Shown here: piece after piece, positions 54,066-61,929 of the stretch | Numbering within the stretch: position 1 is the first letter of the stretch | Layout: each line of letters starts with the position of its first letter | Assembly: GCA_024682375.1 (NCBI GenBank) | Contig: JAIKZI010000066.1 | Span: 1-64,000 of the forward strand | Reading direction: 5' to 3' | Source of the DNA: Lachnospiraceae bacterium | Lineage (GTDB): Bacteria; Bacillota; Clostridia; Lachnospirales; Lachnospiraceae | DNA: 64,000 nucleotides | Program-made: the position numbers and the translations under genes | The notes under the pieces: generated by a model | Database searches by the model: none | Told to the model about the DNA's origin: nothing | The model's input: only the letters and a program-made list of their open reading frames with translations

Positions 54066-54278
54066 TTAACTCCTCCTCATAACAATAAATAATCTCATAT
54101 ATCTATTTCTAATAATACTATTATCTTCTGTTTTCATTGCTATTTCAATATGTTAAATAATTCCCCAAAATATTAAACAATTGTTTTCTATGGTGCAGGA
54201 TTTTCTGATTACAGTATGTTCTAGTTGTGACTTTTATAGATTATCACCAATAATAATATAAAAGCTTACTCTTCCCCT
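54066..54278. other. AT-rich gap upstream of the zinc-ribbon cluster
   Basis: No ORF, RNA gene or strong inverted repeat is seen. Several TAAT-rich strings could act as promoters for the minus-strand zinc-ribbon cluster, but none has a clear -35/-10 pair. Confidence 0.5.
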
Positions 54279-54332
54279 ACCACCTGGAAGATGTAGAACT
54301 TAAGATAATATGAATTCTCGCTACCATCGATT
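54265..54332 (-). pseudogene. Duplicated 3' end of the RlmI-like gene
   Basis: On the minus strand it encodes IDGSENSYYLKFYIFQVVGEE followed by a stop, in the same frame and nearly identical to the true end of the methyltransferase gene (55085 onward). 54 bases (54279-54332 against 55098-55151) match at 52 positions; both differences are synonymous. It is a remnant on the far side of the toxin-antitoxin module, and no start or promoter belongs to it. Confidence 0.85.
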
Positions 54333-54359
54333 GTGAATTAGAAGATTTGGTCACAGAAA

Positions 54360-54393
54360 AAGACCTCACATCGAAATAACGATGTGAGGTCTT
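54360..54393 (-). terminator. Terminator of the toxin-antitoxin operon
   Basis: On the minus strand, AAGACCTCACATCG-TTATTT-CGATGTGAGGTCTTTTTCTG. A 14-bp perfect stem with a U-run, two bases after the toxin stop. Confidence 0.88.
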
Positions 54394-54395
54394 CA

Positions 54396-54653
54396 TTATT
54401 CATAATGTCCTTTACATGCAATTATTCTAATTCCATCTTCAGTGACATCATAAATTAATCTATCTTGTTCATTAATTCTGCGACTCCAAAAGCCGCTTAA
54501 GTTTTCCCCTAATGGCTCAGGCTTTCCAATACCTTCATATGGATTCCTCTGAGCATCCTTAATAAGTTTATTTATCTTCTTTAATGTCTTCTTATCCTGC
54601 GTTTGCCAGTACAGATAATCTTCCCAGCCTCTATCTTCCCATAGTAACCCCAA
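54396..54653 (-). CDS. yoeB: Txe/YoeB-family toxin (TTG start)
   Basis: An 85-residue mRNA endonuclease of the RelE superfamily. Txe/YoeB hallmarks are WEDRGWEDYLYWQTQDKKTLKKINKLI, NPYEGIGKPEPLGENLSGFWSRRI, and the C-terminal CKGHYE with the catalytic His-Tyr pair. The track start codon is in fact TTG, preceded by GGAGGAG six bases upstream. It begins 3 bases after the antitoxin stop, so expression is coupled. It cleaves ribosome-bound mRNA when the antitoxin is degraded. Confidence 0.9.
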   Translation of the reverse strand: MGLLWEDRGWEDYLYWQTQDKKTLKKINKLIKDAQRNPYEGIGKPEPLGENLSGFWSRRINEQDRLIYDVTEDGIRIIACKGHYE

Positions 54654-54656
54654 ACC

Positions 54657-54923
54657 TTACTCCTCCAGCAAATCATGCTCCTCAAAGTGCGCTTTACCAG
54701 TTTTAATATCATCTACTATTTTTTCTAAATACTCAATATTCTCCTTAGAATAAAACGGATCAGAAAGAGATACTTCAAACGGAATCCTCTGTTCTCTAGT
54801 CATCTTTTTTGCAAATATAGTAAATGCAGTCGTCATCGACATACCGAGCTTATCACACAATGTTTCCATTTCTTTCTTTAAATCAGAATCCAGTCTGAAG
54901 TTTACATTCACAGATCTTCCCAT
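54657..54923 (-). CDS. RelB/DinJ-family antitoxin
   Basis: An 88-residue antitoxin. The N-terminal ribbon-helix-helix part (RSVNVNFRLDSDLKKEMETLCDKLGMSMTTAFTIF) binds DNA and autoregulates the operon. The acidic C-terminal tail binds the toxin. The RBS is AAGGAGG. It pairs with a YoeB-type toxin rather than the more common RelE/YafQ partner, which is seen often in Firmicutes. Confidence 0.88.
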   Translation of the reverse strand: MGRSVNVNFRLDSDLKKEMETLCDKLGMSMTTAFTIFAKKMTREQRIPFEVSLSDPFYSKENIEYLEKIVDDIKTGKAHFEEHDLLEE

Positions 54924-54948
54924 GGTACGACCTCCTTTCTATAATTTC

Positions 54949-54976
54949 ATTATATCAGCCTTAATCAGTTTTGCAA
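54949..54976 (-). promoter_or_regulatory. Toxin-antitoxin promoter P1
   Basis: On the minus strand, TTGCAA, 16 bases, TATAAT with an upstream TGA (extended -10). It lies 26 bases before the antitoxin ATG. Confidence 0.6.
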
Positions 54977-54979
54977 TAC

Positions 54980-55008
54980 GTTATAATGAATTATCATTAC
55001 ACAGTCAA
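54980..55008 (-). promoter_or_regulatory. Toxin-antitoxin promoter P2 and possible operator
   Basis: On the minus strand, TTGACT, 17 bases, TATAAC. The spacer contains TAATGA-TAAT-TCATTA, an inverted repeat that could be the antitoxin binding site. A direct repeat, TTGACAGTATTGACTG, overlaps the -35. Confidence 0.5.
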
Positions 55009-55055
55009 TACTGTCAAATATACAATTAGCTTTATACTCCGATTTCAAAAAAAGA

Positions 55056-55073
55056 ACAGGGCTTACGCCCTGT
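55056..55073 (-). terminator. Terminator of the RlmI-like gene
   Basis: On the minus strand, ACAGGGC-GTAA-GCCCTGT followed by TCTTTTTTT, 12 bases after the methyltransferase stop. Confidence 0.85.
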
Positions 55074-55084
55074 CTTAGAACTTA

Positions 55085-56335
55085 TCATTTCTCTTCCACC
55101 ACCTGGAAGATGTAGAACTTGAGATAATATGAATTTTCGCTACCATCGATTAGAATTGGATGATCTGGGGCCTGTGTTGAGAAGAGGACCTGGCGGATGC
55201 GCTTGTGAGCAGAACGAGCTGCTTCACGCATCATCTTCTCGAAGAGCGGCTGAGTCATAAAGTGTGAACAAGAACAAGTTGCAAGGTATCCGCCTTCACG
55301 AACTAGTTTTAGACCACGAATGTTGATTTCACGATAACCTGTAATTGCTTTTTTCGTTGCCTCACGTGATTTCGTAAATGCTGGTGGATCTAAAATTACA
55401 ACATCATACTTCTCACCTTCCTGTATTAGTCGAGGAAGTTCGTCAAAGACATCAACTTCCTTAAATTTGACTGTATCCGAAAGGCCATTTAATTTTGCAT
55501 TGGCGCTAGCTTCTTCAACTGCAAGTGCGGAAATATCGAGGCCTGTTACGCTGTCGGCGCCAGCAAGTCCCATATTAAGCGCAAAAGTTCCCATATGAGT
55601 AAAGCAATCTAAAGTCTTTGTAAGCTGTCCCTGAGATTTCATATTTGAAATCAATTCCTGAATATGACGTCTGTTTACCTTCTGATCCAGAAAAAATCCT
55701 GTCTTCTGTCCATTCTCTATATCAACCGTATATTTCACGCCATTCTCAGTAATCTGAACTAGAGGACTCATCTCACGATTATCACGTGTCCAGAACCAGC
55801 CTTTGACCTTTGGCATGCCTTCTTTTTTCCTGACATTGGCATCAGAACGCTCAAAGATTCCATTTATGATGACATCATCTTCTTCCATTGCCTTTACAAG
55901 ACCCATTAAAACGATATCTTTTAACTTGTCCATTCCTAGTGAAAGACACTCGAATACTAACAAATCCTCATACTTATCAACAGTTAATCCTGGCAAAAAA
56001 TCTGCTTCGCCGAAGATAACCCTGCAAGAAGATGTATCTACGACAGACTTACGATATTCCCAGGCTGCTTTCGCTCTTTTTTCCAAAAAAGCTGTATCGA
56101 GAGGTTCTTTTCTATAGCGTGAAAGCATGCGAACTCTAATTTTTGAATTCAGATTTATAAATCCATAGCCCATGAAGTAGCCATCAAAATCATGAAGTGT
56201 GATGATATCGCCATTTTCGATTTCTCCACTTACATCTGAAATCTCATTGTCATACACCCATGCACTTCCTGCTTTAAGAGAACGGCCCTCGCCCTTCTTC
56301 AATGTAACTATTCCTTTTGATTCAAGTGTTGCCAT
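55085..56335 (-). CDS. Class I SAM-dependent rRNA methyltransferase with PUA domain (RlmI-like)
   Basis: Resembles 23S rRNA m5C1962 methyltransferase RlmI. I start at MATLESKGIVTLKKGEGRSLKAG (ATG 56335), after AAAGGAA; the track adds six residues. The N-terminal 75 residues form the PUA domain. SAM binding is in TLDCFTHMGTFALNMGLAGADSVTGLDIS. The catalytic-type motif is VVILDPPAFTKSREATKKA and the cysteine motif is LATCSCSHFM. It has 416 residues. Its last 18 codons are duplicated beyond the toxin-antitoxin module. Confidence 0.88.
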   Translation of the reverse strand: MATLESKGIVTLKKGEGRSLKAGSAWVYDNEISDVSGEIENGDIITLHDFDGYFMGYGFINLNSKIRVRMLSRYRKEPLDTAFLEKRAKAAWEYRKSVVDTSSCRVIFGEADFLPGLTVDKYEDLLVFECLSLGMDKLKDIVLMGLVKAMEEDDVIINGIFERSDANVRKKEGMPKVKGWFWTRDNREMSPLVQITENGVKYTVDIENGQKTGFFLDQKVNRRHIQELISNMKSQGQLTKTLDCFTHMGTFALNMGLAGADSVTGLDISALAVEEASANAKLNGLSDTVKFKEVDVFDELPRLIQEGEKYDVVILDPPAFTKSREATKKAITGYREINIRGLKLVREGGYLATCSCSHFMTQPLFEKMMREAARSAHKRIRQVLFSTQAPDHPILIDGSENSYYLKFYIFQVVEEK

Positions 56336-56374
56336 AATATTCCTTTCACACATAAGTCAAAGAAAGTCTCCCTC

Positions 56375-58093
56375 TCATTCACGGGAGACTTTCATACTTC
56401 TTTTCTTTTCATACATTCTTGCATCAGAAATTCTAAATGCAGTTCTTATGTTATCAATTCCTTCTTCATTTGAATAACAATAACCATATGCTGCACTAAG
56501 AGTCCAATCCGAATGAAGTTTGTTCTGAACTTCAATTTCATGATCTAATTCACGAAGTTTATATTCAACATAATTCTTTTCCAGGCAGTGAGGACTTGTA
56601 AGCACTGCAACAAATTCATCACCACCGGTTCGACCGATAAAGCCCGAACCATCAAGCGCACGTTTTAAAGCATTTGCAAAAGATTTTATATAAAAATCTC
56701 CAGCCTCATGACCATAAGTATCATTTACTTTTTTTAGGCCATTTAAGTCGAACTCAATCAGACAATAATCTTTTCTTTCATCATCAACCAAATCATAGAA
56801 TTCTTCGGTTGCATGTCTGCTGCCGACTCTTGTAAGAGTATCGACATAAGCAAACTCCTCTGCCATACGAACCTTTGCTGTATTGTTTAAGATATAAATA
56901 ACATCTGAAACGTAATCAACCAGAAGTGATATGGTAAAAATAAATGCCGCAAGATAAAGCAGATTGCTATAATGTCCCTCCTCATTTGGTGAGATATATT
57001 TATCGTAATTAAATCTAGCAACCTCTTCGACTGCAAATACCGCCAAAACCAGCATTCCAAAAAGGAGCCAGTTTGACTTACCTTCATTTCTCTTCCAATC
57101 GAAGAAATAAACTACAATTCCAAACAGTACAACACCCAGATCAATCATATGATTAAAAATCAAAAATGACGCCGGATGGTAAGCTTCAAAGAAATATCCA
57201 TATAAAAGAGCAGCCCAGAAAACAAACTGGCTAAAAACTAAAATATTAAATACAATTCTTCGAGCCTTCTTATTCCCAAAATTGACTTCTTCCTGAATAT
57301 AGCCCGTAAAGCAAACAGGAATCATATAAAGAGTTTCAAACTCCATATATGCTCTCACCAGATTATTGTTGGTAAAAAGCTTGATAACATCGGTCGCACA
57401 TGCAGAGTAAAGTCCGGCGAAGAATGCGAATGCGCCGAGCCACATCAGCTTCCACAAATTTATCTTTCGATTTCGTCCAAGTATCAGTCCTATGGAAAAA
57501 AGCACCGACACTGCACCAAACACAACAAGAAACATGGATATTATTATCTGCCAGCTATTATTAGCGATAAAATTCGGCATGAACTCTGTTGCTTCAACTA
57601 TTTCCGGGGAGGAAAGAGATGTAAATGCATTATCTTCATTTACCAACATTTTTATAGAAAGATAATGATTCTGATCTTCTAAGCGGATTGGAATTACATT
57701 ATAACCATAGCCTACAACCTTGTTCTGTTTTATCCTTTCCATTCCATACTCAAAAATTTTGTGTCCAGAAATCTGGACATCCAATCCCGAATGAATTGAA
57801 TAGATAACAAGCACAGGCTGTTTAACTTTTATATCTGGAAGTGGCCTCGCAAAAACAACCACATCGCCTTTATTTACACTCGGAAAGTCGAATTTTCTCA
57901 AATCGACATTCTCATATTCTTTGCCGTTTATCGATACATTCCAGCCTTTATGGATTGAATAGCCTTCTGTATTCTTATTGTGTGTCCCTATCCACTCAAC
58001 AATACAAGCAGCTAAAATCAAAAAAGCTGTTCCGACTATAGCAAGTGTAACTAACGATTGTATTCTTCTTTTTTCCACATTCAAAAATCTCAT
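56375..58093 (-). CDS. Membrane-bound GGDEF protein (probable diguanylate cyclase)
   Basis: 572 residues. One N-terminal membrane helix (about 14-34) is followed by an extracytoplasmic beta domain (about 45-165, similar in layout to 7TMR-DISM sensor modules). About seven membrane helices (175-400) come next, then a GGDEF domain (about 430-565) with an intact active site GRTGGDEFVAVLT. The upstream RALD does not have the usual five-residue spacing of an inhibitory site. It probably makes cyclic di-GMP in response to an outside ligand. It lies 43 bases downstream of hypB2. Confidence 0.85.
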   Translation of the reverse strand: MRFLNVEKRRIQSLVTLAIVGTAFLILAACIVEWIGTHNKNTEGYSIHKGWNVSINGKEYENVDLRKFDFPSVNKGDVVVFARPLPDIKVKQPVLVIYSIHSGLDVQISGHKIFEYGMERIKQNKVVGYGYNVIPIRLEDQNHYLSIKMLVNEDNAFTSLSSPEIVEATEFMPNFIANNSWQIIISMFLVVFGAVSVLFSIGLILGRNRKINLWKLMWLGAFAFFAGLYSACATDVIKLFTNNNLVRAYMEFETLYMIPVCFTGYIQEEVNFGNKKARRIVFNILVFSQFVFWAALLYGYFFEAYHPASFLIFNHMIDLGVVLFGIVVYFFDWKRNEGKSNWLLFGMLVLAVFAVEEVARFNYDKYISPNEEGHYSNLLYLAAFIFTISLLVDYVSDVIYILNNTAKVRMAEEFAYVDTLTRVGSRHATEEFYDLVDDERKDYCLIEFDLNGLKKVNDTYGHEAGDFYIKSFANALKRALDGSGFIGRTGGDEFVAVLTSPHCLEKNYVEYKLRELDHEIEVQNKLHSDWTLSAAYGYCYSNEEGIDNIRTAFRISDARMYEKKRSMKVSRE

Positions 58094-58135
58094 AACATCC
58101 CTATCAGCTTTCGCTATTTACAAAAGCTATCCCCT

Positions 58136-58804
58136 TTATTTCAAGTATTCAAGTCTGTAGTTAATCAAGTAGTTCACCAAATCATCGAAGCCTTCACCGG
58201 TTTTTGCTGAAACCGGAAATACCTTCGCTTTTGGATTTCTTTCCCTTATATATCCCTTAGCTTTATCCATATCGAAATCAAATACTTCCAAAGCATCAAT
58301 TTTATTAATTATAACCACATCGCATGTCTCGAACATAAGCGGGTATTTCAAAGGCTTATCATGACCTTCTGTAATAGAAAGGATGCACATATTAAGTGCT
58401 GATCCTGCATCGAATTCTGCTGGACAAACCAGATTTCCAACATTCTCAAGAATGATGAAATTATAATCCTCCATCGGAAGATTATTAAGTGCCTGTCTAG
58501 ACATATCCGCATCCAAGTGGCACATACCTCCAGTGTGAAGCTGGATTGAACGCACACCTGCATTTTCTATTGTAATCGCATCGACATCTGAATCGATATC
58601 AGCTTCCAAAACTGCAGGTTTTATATCTTCTGGCAATCTCTTCAAAATATTCAATATTGAAGATGTCTTTCCAGATCCCGGAGATGACATCAAATTTATA
58701 TAGAAGCTTTTTTTATTCTTCATCTCATCTCTAAGCTTCTTTGCTTCAACCTCATTATCGAGGAGAACTTTTTTCTTTAAATCAATTATCTCTACACTAG
58801 GCAT
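58136..58804 (-). CDS. hypB: HypB nickel-insertion GTPase, canonical copy
   Basis: A GTPase that hands nickel to hydrogenase precursors with HypA. I start at MPSVEIIDLKKKVLLDN (ATG 58804), after GGGGGAAAG, overlapping the upstream hypB by 8 bases. The P-loop is SSPGSGKTSS, the metal site is HTGGMCHLDADM (adjacent Cys-His) with ENVGNLVCPAEFD, and the guanine motif is NKID. It has 222 residues. There is no histidine-rich N-terminus, so it lacks nickel storage capacity. Confidence 0.92.
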   Translation of the reverse strand: MPSVEIIDLKKKVLLDNEVEAKKLRDEMKNKKSFYINLMSSPGSGKTSSILNILKRLPEDIKPAVLEADIDSDVDAITIENAGVRSIQLHTGGMCHLDADMSRQALNNLPMEDYNFIILENVGNLVCPAEFDAGSALNMCILSITEGHDKPLKYPLMFETCDVVIINKIDALEVFDFDMDKAKGYIRERNPKAKVFPVSAKTGEGFDDLVNYLINYRLEYLK

Positions 58805-59468
58805 TTCTTTCCCCCATAACTCTTTCACTAATCCACTCAACTAATTCATCCACACCTTCACCAGTCTTCGCTGAAATAAAGAAAACCTTTGAAGAAGGAT
58901 TTAGTTTGTGAACTCTTTCCACAAGAGCTTCTTCATCAAACGGGAAATAATCCTTAGTATCAATTTTATTTATTATGCAAGCCTGTGTAACCTTGAACAT
59001 AAGCGGATACTTAAGCGGCTTGTCATCTCCTTCCGGAACAGAAAGAATAGCGACATTCAAATTCGCACCAATATCATTTTCCGCAGGGCAAACCAGATTA
59101 CCGATATTCTCCATAAAAATAAGATCTAAATCTTTTGTATCGAAATTTTTTATAGTCTCCAGTGTCATATCTGCATCCATGGCACATTCACCACCAGTAT
59201 GAACCTGGATAGTTTTAACTCCATTATTTTCCATGGTAACAGCATCTACTTCAGCTTCGATATCTGCTTCCATTACCCCAATCTTAAAACGTTTTCTTAG
59301 CTTCGGAATCAAGCTTAACAAAGTAGTTGTCTTACCTGCTCCTGGAGAAGCCATAATATTTATAAGAAACGTATTTTGCGCCTTCATCTCTGAACGAATT
59401 TCGTCCGCAATCCTGTCATTTGCAGCGTTTACGTCCACGTTCAGATTTAAAACTTTAAATCCTGACAT
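58797..59468 (-). CDS. HypB-like GTPase, divergent copy lacking the metal-site histidine
   Basis: A 223-residue paralogue of the following gene. The P-loop is ASPGAGKTTT and the guanine motif is NKID. The conserved metal site reads HTGGECAMDADM, so the histidine after the cysteine is replaced by alanine. The second cysteine (ENIGNLVCPAEND) is kept. GTPase function should be intact, but nickel handling is probably altered. It is the first gene of the pair; the promoter lies 36-64 bases upstream. It may act on another metal, or on another client, or form a mixed dimer with the canonical copy. Confidence 0.88.
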   Translation of the reverse strand: MSGFKVLNLNVDVNAANDRIADEIRSEMKAQNTFLINIMASPGAGKTTTLLSLIPKLRKRFKIGVMEADIEAEVDAVTMENNGVKTIQVHTGGECAMDADMTLETIKNFDTKDLDLIFMENIGNLVCPAENDIGANLNVAILSVPEGDDKPLKYPLMFKVTQACIINKIDTKDYFPFDEEALVERVHKLNPSSKVFFISAKTGEGVDELVEWISERVMGERNA

Positions 59469-59503
59469 TACAAAAACCCTCTTTCAAAATTTTATCCTAT
59501 GAA

Positions 59504-59532
59504 AGTATACTAAAATAAGCTATTCTTTACAA
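59504..59532 (-). promoter_or_regulatory. Promoter of the hypB pair
   Basis: On the minus strand, TTGTAA, 17 bases, TATACT. Its -35 box overlaps the -35 of the divergent pepT promoter. Confidence 0.6.
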
Positions 59533-59554
59533 ATCAACTGATAAAATTTATTAT
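59526..59554 (+). promoter_or_regulatory. Promoter of pepT
   Basis: TTTACA, 17 bases, TATTAT, 60 bases before the pepT ATG. The -35 hexamer shares five bases with the opposing hypB -35. Confidence 0.55.
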
Positions 59555-59613
59555 TGAAATTGGAAAGAAATTATAAATTTTACTTAATCATAAAGACAAG
59601 AAAGGGAAACTCT

Positions 59614-60840
59614 ATGAAAAAAGAAATACTAGAAAGATTTACAAGATATGTAAAGATTCACACAACATCTGAAGAAGATGTAGAACCAATCCCTAGTACT
59701 AAGCGTCAGTTTGACCTTGCTCGCGTCCTCGAAGAGGAACTAAAAGCCATCGGTCTTAACAACGTAAAAGTATCAGAGAACTGCTATGTAACAGCTACTC
59801 TTCCCGCATCAGATGGATTTGAAAACGCAAAGACAGTTGGTTTCATCGCCCACCTAGACACAGCTCCTGACTATTCAGGAAAAAATGTTAACCCAGTAAT
59901 CCACGAAAACTACGATGGAAAAGATGTAGTTCTCGGCGACTCTGGAAAAGTTATCAAGGTAAGCGACTTCCCAGATCTTCCAAAGCTTGCAGGTCGTACA
60001 CTTATCACAGCTGATGGAACAACACTTCTCGGTGCCGATGACAAAGCCGGTGTTACAGCAATCATGACAGCCGTAAACTACTTCATGAACCACCCAGAAG
60101 AAAAACACGGAGAAATCAGAATCTGCTTCACACCTGATGAAGAAGTAGGCCGTGGACCAGAAAAGTTCGATGTAAAAGCATTCAACGCAGACTACGCTTA
60201 CACCGTAGACGGTGACGACGAAAGCGAAGTAGCATACGAAAACTTCAACGCCGCTACATGCTCAATCAAAATCGACGGTGTAAACGTACACCCGGGTGAA
60301 GCTAAAGGCATCATGGTAAACGCAGCATACCTTGCAACAGAAATCGCACAGATGATTCCTAAAAAAGAAATCCCAGCCGAAACAGAAGGCCGTGAAGGTT
60401 TCTACCACCTAATCGACATGAAGGGTGACATCGCTCATGCAGAAATCACATACATCCTTCGTGATCACGACAAGGACTGCTTCGAAGAAAGAAAGAAAGT
60501 AATGCAGGAATTCTGCGACAAGATTTCAGCTAAATACCCAACAGCAAAGGTATCATGCGAAATCAAAGACTCATACGCAAACATGATAGAAATCATGAAC
60601 GCTCACCCAGACATCGTAAAACTTGCAAAAGAAGCAATCGAAGCTCAGGGGCTCACTCCAATCTCACGTCCTATCCGTGGAGGCACAGACGGAGCTCAGC
60701 TTTCATTCATGGGACTTCCATGTCCAAACCTCGGAACAGGTGGCTACGGCTTCCATGGCCCATTCGAGCACGTAACACTCGAGGGAATTGAAACTGTTGT
60801 AAAAGAATTGATTTACATTGGAAAGAATCCTTTGAAATAA
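59614..60840 (+). CDS. pepT: Peptidase T (aminotripeptidase)
   Basis: A zinc M20B tripeptidase releasing the N-terminal residue of tripeptides. I start at MKKEILERFTRYVKIHTTSEE (ATG 59614), which gives the family-typical 408 residues; the track adds 20. Metal motifs are FIAHLDTAPDYSG, TTLLGADDKAGV and FTPDEEVGRGPEKFD, and the late histidine is in YGFHGPFEHVTLEG. Codon use is strikingly C-ending here, which suggests high expression. It is transcribed alone. Confidence 0.95.
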   Translation: MKKEILERFTRYVKIHTTSEEDVEPIPSTKRQFDLARVLEEELKAIGLNNVKVSENCYVTATLPASDGFENAKTVGFIAHLDTAPDYSGKNVNPVIHENYDGKDVVLGDSGKVIKVSDFPDLPKLAGRTLITADGTTLLGADDKAGVTAIMTAVNYFMNHPEEKHGEIRICFTPDEEVGRGPEKFDVKAFNADYAYTVDGDDESEVAYENFNAATCSIKIDGVNVHPGEAKGIMVNAAYLATEIAQMIPKKEIPAETEGREGFYHLIDMKGDIAHAEITYILRDHDKDCFEERKKVMQEFCDKISAKYPTAKVSCEIKDSYANMIEIMNAHPDIVKLAKEAIEAQGLTPISRPIRGGTDGAQLSFMGLPCPNLGTGGYGFHGPFEHVTLEGIETVVKELIYIGKNPLK

Positions 60841-60877
60841 TTTCTTGAATATTATTTAAGAATTTTGTTATGTAAAA

Positions 60878-60915
60878 AAAAGGTTCTGTGATTTACTTTT
60901 AAATCACAGAACCCT
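60878..60915 (+). terminator. Bidirectional terminator between pepT and the ROK kinase
   Basis: AAAGGTTCTGTGATTTA-CTTT-TAAATCACAGAACCCTTTTT. The stem has about 14 bp, with a T-run on the plus strand and a run of T on the minus strand as well. Confidence 0.85.
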
Positions 60916-60935
60916 TTTTATTATATAAATTTAAT

Positions 60936-61874
60936 TTACAACAACGCCTTCACAGCGCCATACATTCCTGCATCATTTCCCAACTCCGCAAGCACTACCT
61001 TTGCATCCTTCGAAGCGTGAAAAGCATATTCTTTAAAGAACTTCTCTATACGCTCGGTTACTATAGGGCCGTTCTTCGATACACCACCGCCAATTACAAA
61101 TACTTTTGGATCTGTTACGCCTGAAACAAAAGACATAACCATAGCGAGCATAGATGAAATCTCATCTACAAGATCGGATGCAAATTTGTCACCCTTTCCT
61201 GCCTCAGCATAGATTTCTTTTGCTGTTGGGTTTTTGATATTTCGAAGTGATGAAGGTTCATCTGTTTCTGAAAGTCTTCTTTCACAGACCTGTGCAATTC
61301 CTCTGCCTGAAGCGTACTGCTCTAAACAGCCATATTTTCCGCAGTTACATCTAGTCTTTTCATTTGGATTTATTGTAATGTGTCCAATTTCTCCACCTGC
61401 GCCAAAAGCACCAGGTACAATCTTTCCATCTACGATAATTCCACCGCCTACACCAGTTCCAAGAGTTATCATGCAAACATCTTTGTTGCCTTTTCCAGCA
61501 CCCTTCCACATTTCGCCAAGAGCTGCGGCATTGGCATCATTTAAAACAGTTGCTCTGAGCCCGCCCATGGCTTCACTCATCATATCAGCTGCCTTTATAA
61601 CCCCCCAACCGATATTTACACTTCTATTAACTGTTCCATCTGGAAGTACAGGTCCTGGAACATCTAGACCAACACCTTCTAGATCATCAAAAGTTAAATT
61701 TTTCTTTTCCAAAACTTCTTTTACAGAAGAAGCGATATCTGGAAAGATATACTTTCCGCCATCTTCTGTTCTAGTTGGAATTTCCCACTTTTCTAGAAGG
61801 TCTCCTTCTGTAGTAAAAAGACCTAATTTTACTGTTGTTCCACCTACGTCTGCACCAACTGCGTATTTCTTCAT
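60936..61874 (-). CDS. glcK: ROK-family glucokinase
   Basis: Phosphorylates glucose to glucose-6-phosphate with ATP. The ATP-binding start is VGADVGGTTVKLGLFTTEG, the ROK zinc motif is CNCGKYGCLEQYASG (about residue 176), and the conserved GTGVGGGIIVDG and HITINPN are present. It has 312 residues. The ATG follows AAGGGGACAAG. Specificity could include other hexoses. Confidence 0.9.
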   Translation of the reverse strand: MKKYAVGADVGGTTVKLGLFTTEGDLLEKWEIPTRTEDGGKYIFPDIASSVKEVLEKKNLTFDDLEGVGLDVPGPVLPDGTVNRSVNIGWGVIKAADMMSEAMGGLRATVLNDANAAALGEMWKGAGKGNKDVCMITLGTGVGGGIIVDGKIVPGAFGAGGEIGHITINPNEKTRCNCGKYGCLEQYASGRGIAQVCERRLSETDEPSSLRNIKNPTAKEIYAEAGKGDKFASDLVDEISSMLAMVMSFVSGVTDPKVFVIGGGVSKNGPIVTERIEKFFKEYAFHASKDAKVVLAELGNDAGMYGAVKALL

Positions 61875-61929
61875 CTTGTCCCCTTTTTTCTAGTATAACT
61901 AGCAAAACCAAGCTGTCGTATGGAAAAAA

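Noticed and set aside
51944-55020. An integrated phage or integrative element spanning the zinc-ribbon and toxin genes
   Set aside because: No integrase, replication, mobilisation or phage structural gene is present; only the toxin-antitoxin pair is bracketed by the duplication.
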